Positions 10,208-19,726 are shown, counted from the stretch's first letter. The stretch: DNA of 64,000 nucleotides from Oegoconia quadripuncta (GCA_949316235.1 OX438752.1:3433001-3497000); one strand, 5' to 3'. Numbers and translations are program-made. The notes: generated by a model from the sequence alone, not told the origin.

Positions 10208-10475
10208 GTTGTTCCTTTCTTTTAAAATACTATGTTACTTAGGCAGAGTTATTATTTTTTAGCTATTCTTTCGATTGGCATCATAAAAGTAGGGTGTTTT
10301 TTTTTTCACATTTGAGTCGGTTCGATTCCCAGCCGAAGCAAATAATTTTTAGAAAATCTATGAATGCAGAATTACTAACTTTTAAAAATAACATAAAGTC
10401 TTCTTTGAGCAAAATTCACTATCTACGATATTTAAGGTACTTCCCCTTCATGTCCCATAACTTTGGGACGCCCTG
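10208..10475 (-). repeat. Right TIR of the mariner
   Basis: Inverted complement of 8570-8837. It ends at ...gggacgccctg, followed by the TA target copy. Confidence 0.85.
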
Positions 10476-10596
10476 TATATGTATTTTTATCAACGGATAA
10501 ACATACATAAATATTGAGCTATGGATACTAGATAACGATCTAGTATAATAAATAGAATAGTATAGAATCATATAATTTACAAATAATACTTTTGCT

Positions 10597-11245
10597 AACT
10601 ACTGTACTGTACTTTAGGTATATCAAGTACATTAAATACGGTGCCACCCCCTGATTTACACTTAACGCACTAAATATACTTAACGCACTTAATGTACGAT
10701 CCAGTATCCATAGCTCATTCGTATAATTTTCATATAATATTAAATTTGCTAACTACTGTACTGGACTTTTGGTACGTCAAGTACATTAAATACGGTGGCA
10801 TCGCCTCGTATACACTTAACGCACTAAATGTACTTAACGCACCAGATACACTTAACGCACCAAATGTACACTTAACGCACCAAATGTACACTTGACGCAG
10901 TAAATACACTTACGCAGTAAATACACTTAACGCACCAAATACACTTAACGCACCAAATGTACACTTAATGCAGTAAATACACTTAATGCACCAAATGTAC
11001 ACTTAACGCAGTAAATACACTTAACGCACGAAATGTACACTTAACGCACCAAATGTACACTTAACGCAGTAAATACACTTAACGCACCAAATGTACACTT
11101 AATGCAGTAAATACACTAAACGCACCAAATGTACACTTAACGCACCAAATGTACACTTAATGCAGTAAATACACTTAATGCAGTAAATACACTTAATGCA
11201 ATAAATACACTTAATGCACCAAATGTACACTTAACGCAGTAGATT
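10597..11245. repeat. Minisatellite, 18-20 bp units (acttaacgcac...)
   Basis: About 25 head-to-tail units alternating acttaacgcaccaaatgtac (20 bp) and acttaacgcagtaaatac (18 bp) from 10656 to 11245, with one stray unit near 11372-11398. The left end contains a duplicated leader (10597-10680 and 10747-10830). A single inverted unit (gtgcgttaag) sits at 13588-13598, outside the right arm of the next foldback. The array therefore probably belongs to that element's terminus. Confidence 0.85.
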
Positions 11246-11266
11246 AGATTAGATTAGATTAGATTT
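11241..11266. repeat. (AGATT)n microsatellite
   Basis: Five copies of AGATT, followed by attttatttagttcactttt, which resembles a minus-strand LINE 3' end. Confidence 0.8.
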
Positions 11267-12122
11267 TATTTAGTTCACTTTTACAATAGCATGTCATACA
11301 TACAGTTTCGTAAATTTATGAAATTTAAAATTTAATATAAAAAATAAAATTTAAAATAAAATAAAAGTAAATATACTTAACGCACCAAATGTACACTTTA
11401 TTTTTTTTTATTATTTTTCAAAGGTTATCAACAATGCACTTAACCATTTATAGTATAAGATCCGGCCATAGAAATATATACCCTCATCTGTTATTCGACT
11501 ATAACAAAATTATTATGTTAGTTAATGAATATATTAATACATTGAAAATGGGTTGCCTAGCTAAATCGCGGGCCAAACGGTTAATTAATGTAAATCCAAA
11601 TTAATTGTTTTTCAATTAACTTCCCCGATTTGTTATTTATAAAAATCGACCATTATCTGAAAGAACATAACATAAGGAACAGGAAAAATATAGGTTGCCT
11701 ACTTTCCCTTCAGCCTAACTATGGAGTTGTCATGTATAAACATGCGAGCAAGCGTTATTAATATACCCTCATCAGTTATTTAATTGATTTTTTTTTTAAT
11801 TAAACGTTATTTTATTCTCTTTCTAACAGTATAAGGTTGCCTCAGTAAAAGTTTGTCACATGCACGGTTGCTGTGATTTTAGATGCGTCGTACAAGCGAG
11901 CTACATTGAATAAATATTGGATTTAAGTCAGATTAAATATTAAAAATGGTATCAAATACTTTTCACTCACATATTTATTTAATAACAATACATAATTATA
12001 ATTACATAAAAATTAGAAAATTTTTTTGTTTACATATTTTGATTCATGAATAGCAAAAATATTTTTTAATATCTATTAAAAAATTATATAAAAATTTTCC
12101 AATAAAATATTTTTTTAAAAAC

Positions 12123-12329
12123 TTATTCTGCTTCTGATTCGTCAGAAGTACTGATATCAAAATCGAATTCTTCATCGTTATCTTCTTTTGATTCGGTGAC
12201 TATATCCTCCACTTGTAAGGGCGTTGGGTCCCCTTCAAACCACGTTGGCTTCAAGTAGCCATCCAAAAACCAACCACAATCTTCAGGACTTAGATTGACA
12301 CAACGTGCATTTGTTGCATGAAGCCACAT
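12123..12329 (-). CDS. Short acidic ORF in foldback centre
   Basis: 68 codons from MWLHATNARCVNLSPEDCGW through LKPTWFEGDPTPLQVEDIV to a very acidic end (DEEFDFDISTSDESEAE, stop). It is not a repeat shadow: it lies in the unique centre between the arms. The tail looks like a transposase or DNA-binding protein C-terminus left after deletion, but I do not recognise the family. An upstream exon could exist, because the ORF starts abruptly. Function unknown. Confidence 0.4.
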   Translation of the reverse strand: MWLHATNARCVNLSPEDCGWFLDGYLKPTWFEGDPTPLQVEDIVTESKEDNDEEFDFDISTSDESEAE

Positions 12330-12459
12330 TGAATTGACGTAAATTGTGCACTAAACAATTCATTCTTTTTTTTCCATTTAATTTCTTGTATCGATTTAAA
12401 ACCTTTCGTGGCCAACTCATGACTATTTAGTTCTGTAGTGTTGTATTACAAGCAACAAT

Positions 12460-12599
12460 GGTGTCGATTCGGATGTACACCAACGAAACTAAAACCAGTT
12501 TTGGCGTGGTTCCGTCGCATCGTACTATTCCAGGGAGAAAGAGACAGTACTACTTTAAAACTAGTTTTAGTTTAGTCGGTGTACATCCGAATCGACACC
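12460..12599. mobile_element. MITE-H, intact 140-bp copy
   Basis: Inverted ends GGTGTCGATTCGGATGTAC and GTACATCCGAATCGACACC, with AAT directly repeated on both sides (12457-12459 and 12600-12602). It is the uninterrupted counterpart of 6553-7130 and shows the empty GTAC site of MITE-G. Confidence 0.8.
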
Positions 12600-13599
12600 A
12601 ATGCGTGGTTTATTCTACCTCGAATTAAATAATCTCTCAAACTTTCGTAACGAAATGAATTGAATCAACTCAAACCCACCTTCGTGCAAATAGAGATAAG
12701 ATGACCCTATCAGTTTGAGCTTCACTATGTTGAAAGGTGAATCGGAGGCATCAAGAGAGTGCATTACATCTTCCTGCTGCCTTTTTAGAGAAAATATTCA
12801 GGTCATCTGACATGAGTAAAGGACGAGAGTGACTAAACAAATGCATATAGTGAACCAATATTGTTACTAAATGTTAAAAGAAATAATTTGGTCATAATAT
12901 TTTATTACACTAAACCTGTAGCGACTTGGAGAAAGAAAAATTTTTATATAATTTTTTAATAGATATTAAGAAATATTTTTGCTATTCATGAATCAAAATA
13001 TGTAAACAAAAAAATTTTCTAATTTTTATGTAATTATAATTATGTATTGTTATTAAATAAATATGTGAGTGAAAAGTATTTGATACCATTTTTAATATTT
13101 AATCTGACTTAAATCCAATATTTATTCAATGTAGCTCGCTTGTACGACGCATCTAAAATCACAGCAACCGTGCATGTGACAAACTTTTACTGAGGCAACC
13201 TTATACTGTTAGAAAGAGAATAAAATAACGTTTAATTTTAAAAAAAATCAATTAAATAACGGATGAGGGTATATTAATAACGCTTGCTCGCATGTTTATA
13301 CATGACAACTCCATAGTTAGGCTGAAGGGAAAGTAGGCAACTTATATTTTTCCAGTTCCTTATGTTATGTTCTTTCAGATAATGGTCGATTTTTATAAAT
13401 AACAAATCGGGGAAGTTAATTGAAAAACAATTAATTTGGATTTACATTAATTAACCGTTTGGCCCGCGATTTAGCTAGGCAACCCATTTTCAATGTATTA
13501 ATATATTCATTAACTAACATAATAATTTTGTTATAGTCGAATAACAGATGAGGGTATATATTTCTATGGCCGGATCTTATACTATTAGTGCGTTAAGTT

Positions 13600-14160
13600 T
13601 AAACAAGGAGGTGCCTCCGTCACAGAATAATATAGTACTAAAATACCACCGGTCCAATTTTTAACTCTTTTTATTTAGAAGTAACAAACAATGTTACAAG
13701 AATTGTTACTTTTAGACTAATTTATATATATTCAGCTACGGAGGAATGGACGAATTATAAAATAAATGCAAGTACATGTCTGCTTGGTACTTTTTTTACC
13801 AAAATATAATTACAATGTACCTACCGCTACCGCGTGCTACAATACATTGCATTGTTCATCTCGAAGAATATGGACAGTTGCGGCTTCGTCTCACCTCGGC
13901 CGGAACCAACTAGTCCTCGGCATTTGGTTTGTATACAAAAAATTTATAGTATATACCTACCTAACCTCTACCTAAACTCTCTGTTCCCCGACCCGGCAGT
14001 TGTCTACCTAATCGTAAAGTACTGTCTCCCCCCTCCTACAGAACCAACATCGGTCAACACAGCCCTTTGTATCGAATGTGTGCATCATGTAATAGTACGA
14101 GAAACCAGATTGATATATTTTCAGGAACAATCGCCTCCACTAAGAAACTTGTCTGTGGTT
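13600..14160. other. Unassigned stretch
   Basis: A 118-codon open frame crosses 13834-14190 but shows no domain, no homologue here and low-complexity composition. I do not support a gene. Confidence 0.35.
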
Positions 14161-14162
14161 GT

Positions 14163-14197
14163 ATATGTATTAAGGATTAATCATCCTTAATACATAT
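14163..14197. repeat. Perfect 15-bp stem-loop
   Basis: ATATGTATTAAGGAT, loop TAATC, then ATCCTTAATACATAT. No U-tract follows, so it is not a terminator. Possibly an element centre or end. Confidence 0.6.
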
Positions 14198-14388
14198 GCA
14201 TAATTTTGTACAACAATTATTAATAGGTCTTTTTGTATCGTTTTTATTGATTTAGTTAATAGCCTAGGTATTGAGACTGTTTATGTGTGCATGCTGTGTT
14301 CACATCAAGTAGGACACATTCAATTAATTATGTCGTAATGTTGGGTAAGACAAAAAATATTGTGAATTGTGTCCAGTTTTGTGAACCG

Positions 14389-14390
<2 letters not shown>

Positions 14391-14420
<30 letters not shown>
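14391..14420 (+). repeat. Poly(A) tract, about 30 A
   Basis: Pure A run ending 'aaataacc'. Likely the tail of a retroposed fragment whose body to the left (14200-14390) I cannot identify. Confidence 0.6.
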
Positions 14421-14422
<2 letters not shown>

Positions 14423-14619
14423 ACCTAAAATATATAAAAATATAAAAATAAAAAAGCTAAGTGCATATGATAAATAATTAATTGGTCCCGCCTGCTATCA
14501 AACATAATGTGGGTATATAGCTTTCAGTTCATAATATAGTCCGTTAAACCGAAGCAGTGTTTTGTTCTTTAGTTTCAGTATATTTCAATTACGTTTTCCA
14601 TTCTCAATCTTGTTTCGGT

Positions 14620-15112
14620 ATTTTTAGTGCATTGCTTCAAACTTCAAACTTCAAGCATTTATTTCAACGTAAGATACATGATATCATTTGTTGAATGTCA
14701 ATTTAAATCTACTGGAAATAAAAAAGTTTATTGCATTTGTCTGTCAGTCGGTATGTCCAAGCTACTACCGCTTCGGAAGGGGAATTCATCTGTGGGAAAA
14801 GAAGCGGCGCAAGAAACCCACAGGATCATTGTTGTTAATTTTTTTAAATAAAGTATATAACTAATACAATTTTATAATTTTGGGGAGCTGGTCGAAGTAC
14901 ACCAAGCGTGTTTGTCATTGAGGTAGTCACTAATTTTATAATAACCCTTTTTTGCTAATGTTATTTTTACATAATCTTTAAATTTTTTCTCAGTTACATT
15001 AATGATATTCTCAGGTATAAGGTTATAAAAGCGTATACAGTGTCCCACAAATGATGTGTTAACTTTGCTTAGTCTGAACATAGGGGTAGCCAATCTTATA
15101 TCTCAAATTAAA
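14620..15112 (-). pseudogene. LINE-X 3' half: ORF C-terminus and 3' UTR
   Basis: The minus-strand frame at 14872-15093 reads FVGHCIRFYNLIPENIINVT, then KKGYYKISDYLNDKHAWCTS and stop. The 3' UTR to about 14625 (ctgtgggtttcttgcgccgc; gacataccgactgacagac) matches the copy at 52560-52775. It continues upstream at 17063-17740; LINE-Y and a short insert separate the halves. Confidence 0.8.
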
Positions 15113-15262
15113 ATTATAATAATAATAAAATAATAAAATAGTTTATTTCAGGATTAGACCCATATTTTGGTTAGTAACTTAAAAATAAAATAGGAGTAAG
15201 TTAGTATCTTAAATCTATAATAACTGTGAACAGAAGGGACCATACGACTGCTGCGGCACAAT
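15113..15262 (-). mobile_element. Retroposed 3' end between LINE-X and LINE-Y
   Basis: Minus strand: gtgccgcagcagtcgtatgg ... aatcctgaaataaactattt, then a (TTA)n-type tail abutting LINE-X at 15113. Either a separate insertion or sequence carried downstream of LINE-Y's poly(A). Undecided. Confidence 0.45.
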
Positions 15263-15289
15263 CGGCACTATTTTTTTTTTTTTTTTTTT

Positions 15290-15947
15290 TTTTATGCATA
15301 ACGGGTTGGTACTTGACCTCAATCACATTTTTGGATGTGTGCAAGCATATCCAGTGCCGCAGCATCACGGAATCCCACCTGTCCGCCAGTGTGCTCAGGA
15401 TGGTGTTGGAGCTGCCGCGCACGCGCTTCAAAATTGACGCGCTACGTTTCCTGATTATGGCGTGAAAACCGTCTATATGCGCATCGGCAAACATTCCCGA
15501 TGCGCTACAGAAACGCGGCAGCCCCATCAGCATTCTGAACCCGTTATTAAACTGAACGCGCAGCGCACTGTACGTCCTCTGCGTATAATTAACCCACAGA
15601 TTGCTCGTGTAAAATGACTGACAATATGCTTTAAAAAGCGTCGCCTTAACATGAGCGGTACAGCGAGAAAATCTGCGGGCCAACATGTTGCATCGGACGG
15701 ACAGCGCCCTGCGCTCCCTCTCTATATCTACATTATCACGAAGGTTCTCCGTGACCCAATGGCCCAGATACTTAAATTGCGATACTCGTTTGAGAGGAGT
15801 ACCGTTCAGAGCGATAGGTGGTACATTTTGACAACACTTAGTACCCGCCCGGAACACCATAAACTCGCTCTTTTTCGAACGGCCTGCCTCGCAGAACGCC
15901 TGCCGATGTGTCCACCGCGGACTTTCCAGTGAACGCAAAATTGTCAT
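15290..15947 (-). pseudogene. LINE-Y reverse transcriptase, C-terminal part
   Basis: Reads KKSEFMVFRAG, FKYLGHWVTENLRDNVDIER, ERRALSVRCNMLARRFSRC, KATLFKAYCQSFYTSNLW and MLRHWICLHTSKN. These are the thumb and C-terminal regions of non-LTR reverse transcriptases. The YADD active site is not present; it falls in the deleted part. The frame runs without stop into the shared 3' tail (VIEVKYQPVMHK...). Confidence 0.75.
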
Positions 15948-16026
15948 CTATGCTCCCCAGAAAAGATATGTCGTGAGGGAGAAGCCACGTCTCTTGTAAA
16001 GCAATGACATCTGCTGTGCGACACAA
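15880..16026 (-). pseudogene. LINE-Y endonuclease fragment
   Basis: Frame MCRTADVIALQETWLLPHDI ... GKSAVDTSAGVLRGRP. 'IALQETWL' is the conserved LQE(T) block of LINE AP-endonucleases. After RGRP (about 15884) the sequence switches to the RT C-terminus in another frame, marking the deletion junction. Confidence 0.7.
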
Positions 16027-17027
16027 ATTCCCCTCTTGCCAATAAATCTATTTTTCATCCTCTTTCGCTGTACCGTAATCCATTCCTCATTGTGTGGCTG
16101 CGATCTAAAAATTCCTCCTCGAGCAATGTCCGCTAAAGTATTTTGTGATATTGTGTTATTATTGCATTCGAACGACCCGACAGTGTGTGCGACAGTCTGC
16201 ACCGGCCGTTGTCGTTGCGCCTGAGTCATCGCCTCGTCATTCGTAACATCGGGGCATCGGCTAATAGTGTCGTGCCGGTCGCAAGCAGCTGATTCACCAC
16301 TCGGATCATTATCCGCTTGTTGTTGCGGAGTTTTCTGTATCAATGTACCCTCAGATGAAAAATTTGTATGTTTAATACTCCTATATTCTTGCGGAACCGA
16401 TGGTGAAGATTGGTATGTGGGAGGAGTTACACTTTCTCTTTGCATAGGAGGCAATCCCATAGGCCCACTATCATAGGCAAAACTGTTAATTATGCACGCA
16501 CCACGTCTTGTATTAACGGTACTCGGAACTTGCACTTTTTTGAGGTATTCCAAGTCTGATTTTATTTCGTTTAATTGTCTTGTGGTAACATATTCATCTT
16601 TAATTACTTGGACCTCGCTTTGTATTCGAACAATGTCCTTTAGTAACCGCGTTACGTCGACATGGTCGAATAATACCGGTGGCAATTTTTGTAAATCACG
16701 AGCGACAAAAACAGGAATGTTTTCAGGATCAGTCTCTTTTATCACACAAATGATGTCATCTATGTCCCGGATCGTTTTACCCTGCCTCTTTCGTATTTTC
16801 TTACACCTTGCTGCAGATAGAGAGTCAAACAACAGATTCTTCGCACATAGAATATCACTCTCGGAGAAAGCAGATATGCAGATACGACTAATGCTCTCCT
16901 CGTCCATCACGTCGACTTTATTACAGATGAAAGCGAGCACCTCATTGATAACCACATTACAGTTGGTACATTTAACCACTTTAGACGACATTATGGAAAC
17001 ACAATGCGCGACACTCATTCGTGACAC
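15948..17027 (-). CDS. LINE-Y ORF1 protein
   Basis: 359 codons, open throughout, with ATG at 17027 shortly after the element's 5' end. N-terminal 'VVKCTNCNVVINEVLAFICN' (a CxxC pair) leads into an acidic/helical region (DIDDIICVIKETDPENIPVF, LKDIVRIQSEVQVIKDEYVT) suited to a coiled coil. A Ser/Pro/Gln-rich linker follows and then a basic end (VQRKRMKNRF). This is the general plan of insect LINE ORF1 proteins that bind element RNA. The last ~25 residues run into the endonuclease region in another frame, so the natural stop may have been lost. It is probably not expressed as part of an active element. Confidence 0.65.
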   Translation of the reverse strand: MSRMSVAHCVSIMSSKVVKCTNCNVVINEVLAFICNKVDVMDEESISRICISAFSESDILCAKNLLFDSLSAARCKKIRKRQGKTIRDIDDIICVIKETDPENIPVFVARDLQKLPPVLFDHVDVTRLLKDIVRIQSEVQVIKDEYVTTRQLNEIKSDLEYLKKVQVPSTVNTRRGACIINSFAYDSGPMGLPPMQRESVTPPTYQSSPSVPQEYRSIKHTNFSSEGTLIQKTPQQQADNDPSGESAACDRHDTISRCPDVTNDEAMTQAQRQRPVQTVAHTVGSFECNNNTISQNTLADIARGGIFRSQPHNEEWITVQRKRMKNRFIGKRGICVAQQMSLLYKRRGFSLTTYLFWGA

Positions 17028-17062
17028 GGCCGCTTATCGCCGCGCACGCACGAAGACTGCTT

Positions 17063-17740
17063 GTCACTATTTTTCGGGGACGTAGAAATATTTTTTCGAA
17101 CGTACATAATATTTTCGTAAATGAACAGTGAAGGAACAGTTAAAATATTAATTTCTTTAAACCTGTCCCGGAGGGAGTCATGTCGACGCAGATTATAAAT
17201 TGCTCGTATTGCTCTCTTTTGCAAAATAAAAATATGTTCTATGTCAGCTGCTCGTCCCCAAAGCAAAATACCGTACGACATAATACTGTGGAAATAACTA
17301 AAATAAACCAATCTTGCAGTAGCCACATCAGTTAGCTATCTAATCTTCCAGACGGCATATGCTGCGGAACTCAATCTACTTGCTAAATATTCCCCTAAAT
17401 ATATTGCTAAATGGTCCCCACTGAAGCTTGGAGTCAAGAGTAATTCCTAAAAATACCGTCTTATCTACAAATTCTACTTTATCTTCGTCAATCATAATAT
17501 TGCAATCAATTTTTCTTACATTAGGTAGGCAGAAATTTATGCATTTGGTTTTTTTAGCATTTAAAACCAAGTTATTAACTGTAAACCAGCGTAAAATTAA
17601 CCGAAGAGTATTATTCACCTTGTCAAAAACATCGTCTTTTCTGTCAACTTTAAAAACTAATATCATAATAATATAAACTATCATCAGCAAATAGTACTAT
17701 CTCGGTCAATCTCTGAACCATGCTAATACCTAAGTTGATT
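17063..17740 (-). pseudogene. LINE-X reverse transcriptase, 5' part
   Basis: Minus frames read RLTEIVLFADDS (RT motif with FADD), LVFKVDRKDDVFDKVNNTLR, WFTVNNLVLNAKKTKCINF, VFLGITLDSKLQWG and SYGILLWGRAADIEHIFILQ. Frameshifts separate these blocks. It continues across the LINE-Y insertion into 15112-14620. Related copies: 49018-49488 and 57520-57740. Confidence 0.8.
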
Positions 17741-17925
17741 TTTTTGCAGTCAGGTTTTTGTTTTTTTTTTTCTAGTCGCCGTATGGTTACAATAATGTTC
17801 TCCATCGACACGACTGTACACATGCACACCGTTAAAATTAACTAGCGACACTATATAATATCTGCGACGGGTATTTCAGGCCTTATAGGCTGATTTTATT
17901 TATCATCTGTTTGGTTATTTATTTT
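17741..17925. other. Unassigned stretch
   Basis: Includes a T-run (17760-17772). No feature supported. Confidence 0.4.
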
Positions 17926-18220
17926 GACGACCTGTTTGGTGTAATGGTCAGCAACTCTGCCCACTATATCAAAAGGTTGCGGGTTCGAATCCCGCTAGGG
18001 GCATATTGTTTGTGTGATGAATACGGACATGTGTACCCGAGTTATGGATGTTTTCATTTATAATAAGTATTTATTTACAAAAAAAAAGTATTTATGTAGT
18101 ATATCAACCATCTGGTATCCACAACACAAGCCTATAGTTGCTTACTGTGGAACTAGATGGCGCTGTGTGTATGTCTAAGGATATTTATTTATTTATTTAT
18201 TATTATTTATTTATTTATAT
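17926..18220 (+). mobile_element. SINE-A copy
   Basis: The head gacgacctgtttggtgtaat holds the A-box region, then B-box GGTTCGAATCC near 17982. The body ends 'gatggcgctgtgtgtatgtc', with a (TTTA)n tail to 18220. It ends about 50 bp beyond the stop codon of the minus-strand ORF at 18272, and its A/T-rich tail could supply AATAAA-type signals to that gene. Confidence 0.9.
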
Positions 18221-18271
18221 TATAATTTCATAGTGGCATCACAGCCCTTCTTTTTTTTCATTTTTCCTATG

Positions 18272-19018
18272 TTACTCCATTTCCGAGTCGTCGAGAACAA
18301 CTACAGGAGAAACTTGTTGAATTAAGAAATTCAGCGGATCCATTTTCGCGTTACAGAATTTCTTTGCCTCGCGAGGAATTTTTATCAATAGAAGAGTACC
18401 ACCAGTCATGAAAATCTCCATGCTGATGAGTGACCACTCACTTAGCTTTAGTTCTTGCCGGTGACGGTTTTGTTCCTTAATGAACTTCAAGGGATCACGT
18501 GGCAAATCTTCCTTGGGTCCTGGCACCCATATTGTGACCAAGTAATCAAATCTGCCTATTTCAATAGGATCTGACGACTCTCCCAAAGTCGACTTACTAC
18601 TATCTACATCTTCATTTTGTACTTTTTGGATTGCAGATCGCTCAATCTCACCCTCGTCCTCTCGATAAATTCCAATCTTCACGACCTCAACTTGTATTTT
18701 GTGGCAAGATAGCTGTTGATCCAACACTGCGATATCATCATCTTTATTGCTATGATTTTCTATTTCTACCTGTTGTTTATGAAAAGCGTCTTGGATCAGT
18801 TCAGCGTTATTAAGATAAACATTTCCCATTTCCGTAACGTTATTATTAGTTCTAAATTGCACACTGGACGACGGATTTGCAATCAGTTCAACACTTTTAA
18901 TCCCATTAATCCCTTTTATCGTCACTGTTACATCTTTGGGTATTCCTTTAACTAACGAAGTATGAGTTTTATAAAGTGCTTCTGATTTCTTCTTTTGGTT
19001 TATTAATGTAGGTGCCAT
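18272..19018 (-). CDS. Protein with C-terminal DUF4780-like domain (gene A)
   Basis: 248 uninterrupted codons, MAPTLINQKKKSEALYKTHT to VVVLDDSEME. The N-terminus is basic; residues ~85-150 are acidic and low-complexity. The C-terminal ~95 residues (VTIWVPGPKEDLPRDPLKFI, KEQNRHRQELKLSEWSLISM, GGTLLLIKIPREA, MDPLNFLIQQVSP) align with gene B at 40445-40984. The pattern (IWvP, then QN..R...lSeW, then G..Lli.Ip) resembles the arthropod DUF4780 domain as I remember it; that match is not computed. On the minus strand, TTAACTAACGTACGTCATTA then TTTACAG (AG at 19029-19030) lies ten bases before the ATG, a convincing branch point and 3' splice site, so a 5' UTR exon probably exists upstream. Function unknown: host gene or retroelement-derived. 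Confidence 0.65.
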   Translation of the reverse strand: MAPTLINQKKKSEALYKTHTSLVKGIPKDVTVTIKGINGIKSVELIANPSSSVQFRTNNNVTEMGNVYLNNAELIQDAFHKQQVEIENHSNKDDDIAVLDQQLSCHKIQVEVVKIGIYREDEGEIERSAIQKVQNEDVDSSKSTLGESSDPIEIGRFDYLVTIWVPGPKEDLPRDPLKFIKEQNRHRQELKLSEWSLISMEIFMTGGTLLLIKIPREAKKFCNAKMDPLNFLIQQVSPVVVLDDSEME

Positions 19019-19051
19019 TATATCGTATCTGTAAATAATGACGTACGTTAG
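19016..19051 (-). promoter_or_regulatory. Predicted 3' splice site before gene A
   Basis: On the minus strand: CTAAC branch-type motif (19047-19051), a short pyrimidine-biased stretch, TTTACAG (19029-19035), then atacgatataATGGC. The layout before gene B is the same (TTAAC..., TTTACAG, gtccaATATAATGGC). Confidence 0.6.
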
Positions 19052-19084
19052 TTAATTTGGAGTAATGAATATTAGTCAAATGTA

Positions 19085-19725
19085 GGTGGGTATATGACTG
19101 TTCCTCGATTTGCCGATGATATCGTAATCATGGCTCAGTCCTTTGATGACATCGGCAAAATGCTCGATGACCTCAATAGAGACTCCATAGAGTCTTAAAA
19201 TGAAAATCTCTTAAAAAAACCATGATGAATGCCCATATTGTATCCACCCCTCTGAAGATAGGAGACGCTAGCCTCGAAGTTGTCGACGAGTACGTAACCT
19301 GGGACAAAAAATCCAACTTCGACAAGAAGGTCCATCGTCGAATTCAATTCGGATTTTGAGAAGCTAAGTAACATCTTCTCTTCCCTACTACCGCTATATC
19401 TCAAGACGAAAGTTTTTGATCAGTTTTTGTTGCCAGTGATGATGACATATGGATCTGAAACGTGGTCGCTCATTATGGGCCTCATAAGAAGGCTCAAAGT
19501 CACCCAAAGGGCAATGGAGAGCGCTATGCTCGCTGTCTCCCTGCGGGATCGAATCAGAAATGAGGAGATCCGTGACCTATTTTAGCCTGAAGAATTGCCA
19601 AACTTAAGTGGCAGTGGACGGGACACATACACGGGAAAGGTTCTCGAGTAGCGACCACCCACCGGCGTCCCCCCCGAGCCGGAGGTGGACCGACGATTTG
19701 GTAAAGGTCGTGGGAGCCTCCTTTT
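19085..19725 (+). pseudogene. RTE-like LINE reverse transcriptase, C-terminal part
   Basis: With several frameshifts the plus strand reads PRFADDIVIMAQSFDDIGKM, KMMNAHIVSTPLKIGDASLE, VFDQFLLPVMTYGSETWSL, TQRAMESAMLAVSLRDRIRN and IAKLKWQWTGHI. The FADD box, TYGSETW and QRAME..ML.VSLRDRIRN are hallmarks of RTE-clade LINEs. The element is 5'-truncated and decayed. A more degraded relative is at 37425-37660. Confidence 0.8.
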
Positions 19726-19726
19726 T

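Larger units (their letters stand above)
8570..10475 (+). mobile_element. Mariner-type transposon, 268-bp TIRs
   Basis: Starts CAGGGCGTCCCAAAGTTATG and ends with its complement, flanked by TA (8568-8569 and 10476-10477), the hallmark of Tc1/mariner insertion. The inverted repeats run 268 bp (8570-8837 and 10208-10475) with only a few mismatches, which is very long for this superfamily. The interior holds one transposase gene broken by a frameshift and an internal deletion (9282-10129). A deletion derivative of the same family is at 34050-34914. It cannot make active transposase, but its ends look intact. Confidence 0.9.
11451..13585. mobile_element. Large foldback element FB-B, 648-bp arms
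   Basis: The left arm 11451-12098 and right arm 12938-13585 are near-perfect inverted complements ('agtataagatccggccatag' at 11452 mirrors 'ctatggccggatcttatact' at 13564). The 839-bp centre contains a short acidic ORF (12123-12329, minus) and MITE-H (12460-12599). Long arms plus tandem short repeats at the outer end (10656-11400) resemble Foldback/Galileo-type elements; that assignment is an inference. No complete transposase is present. Confidence 0.85.
15263..17060 (-). mobile_element. LINE-Y, nested in LINE-X, internally deleted
   Basis: Runs right to left: ORF1 (17027-15948), start of an AP-endonuclease domain (about 16026-15880), then directly the C-terminal part of a reverse-transcriptase ORF (about 15875-15290), then poly(A) (poly-T at 15271-15293). 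The 5' end at about 17060 meets LINE-X sequence gtgacaagca. The uninterrupted LINE-X sequence at 58780-58830 confirms the insertion point. The central endonuclease and RT catalytic region is missing, so it cannot move by itself. Confidence 0.8.

Noticed and set aside
10597..11400. CRISPR-like array
   Set aside because: Units are contiguous 18-20-bp minisatellite repeats without unique spacers, in eukaryotic DNA.
13766..14190. 118-codon plus-strand ORF
   Set aside because: Composition is random-looking, with no homologue or signal.
15226..15932. Plus-strand ORFs opposite LINE-Y
   Set aside because: Shadows of the minus-strand reverse transcriptase frame.
16036..17085. Plus-strand ORFs (up to 197 codons) opposite LINE-Y ORF1
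   Set aside because: Antisense shadows of ORF1; no domain.
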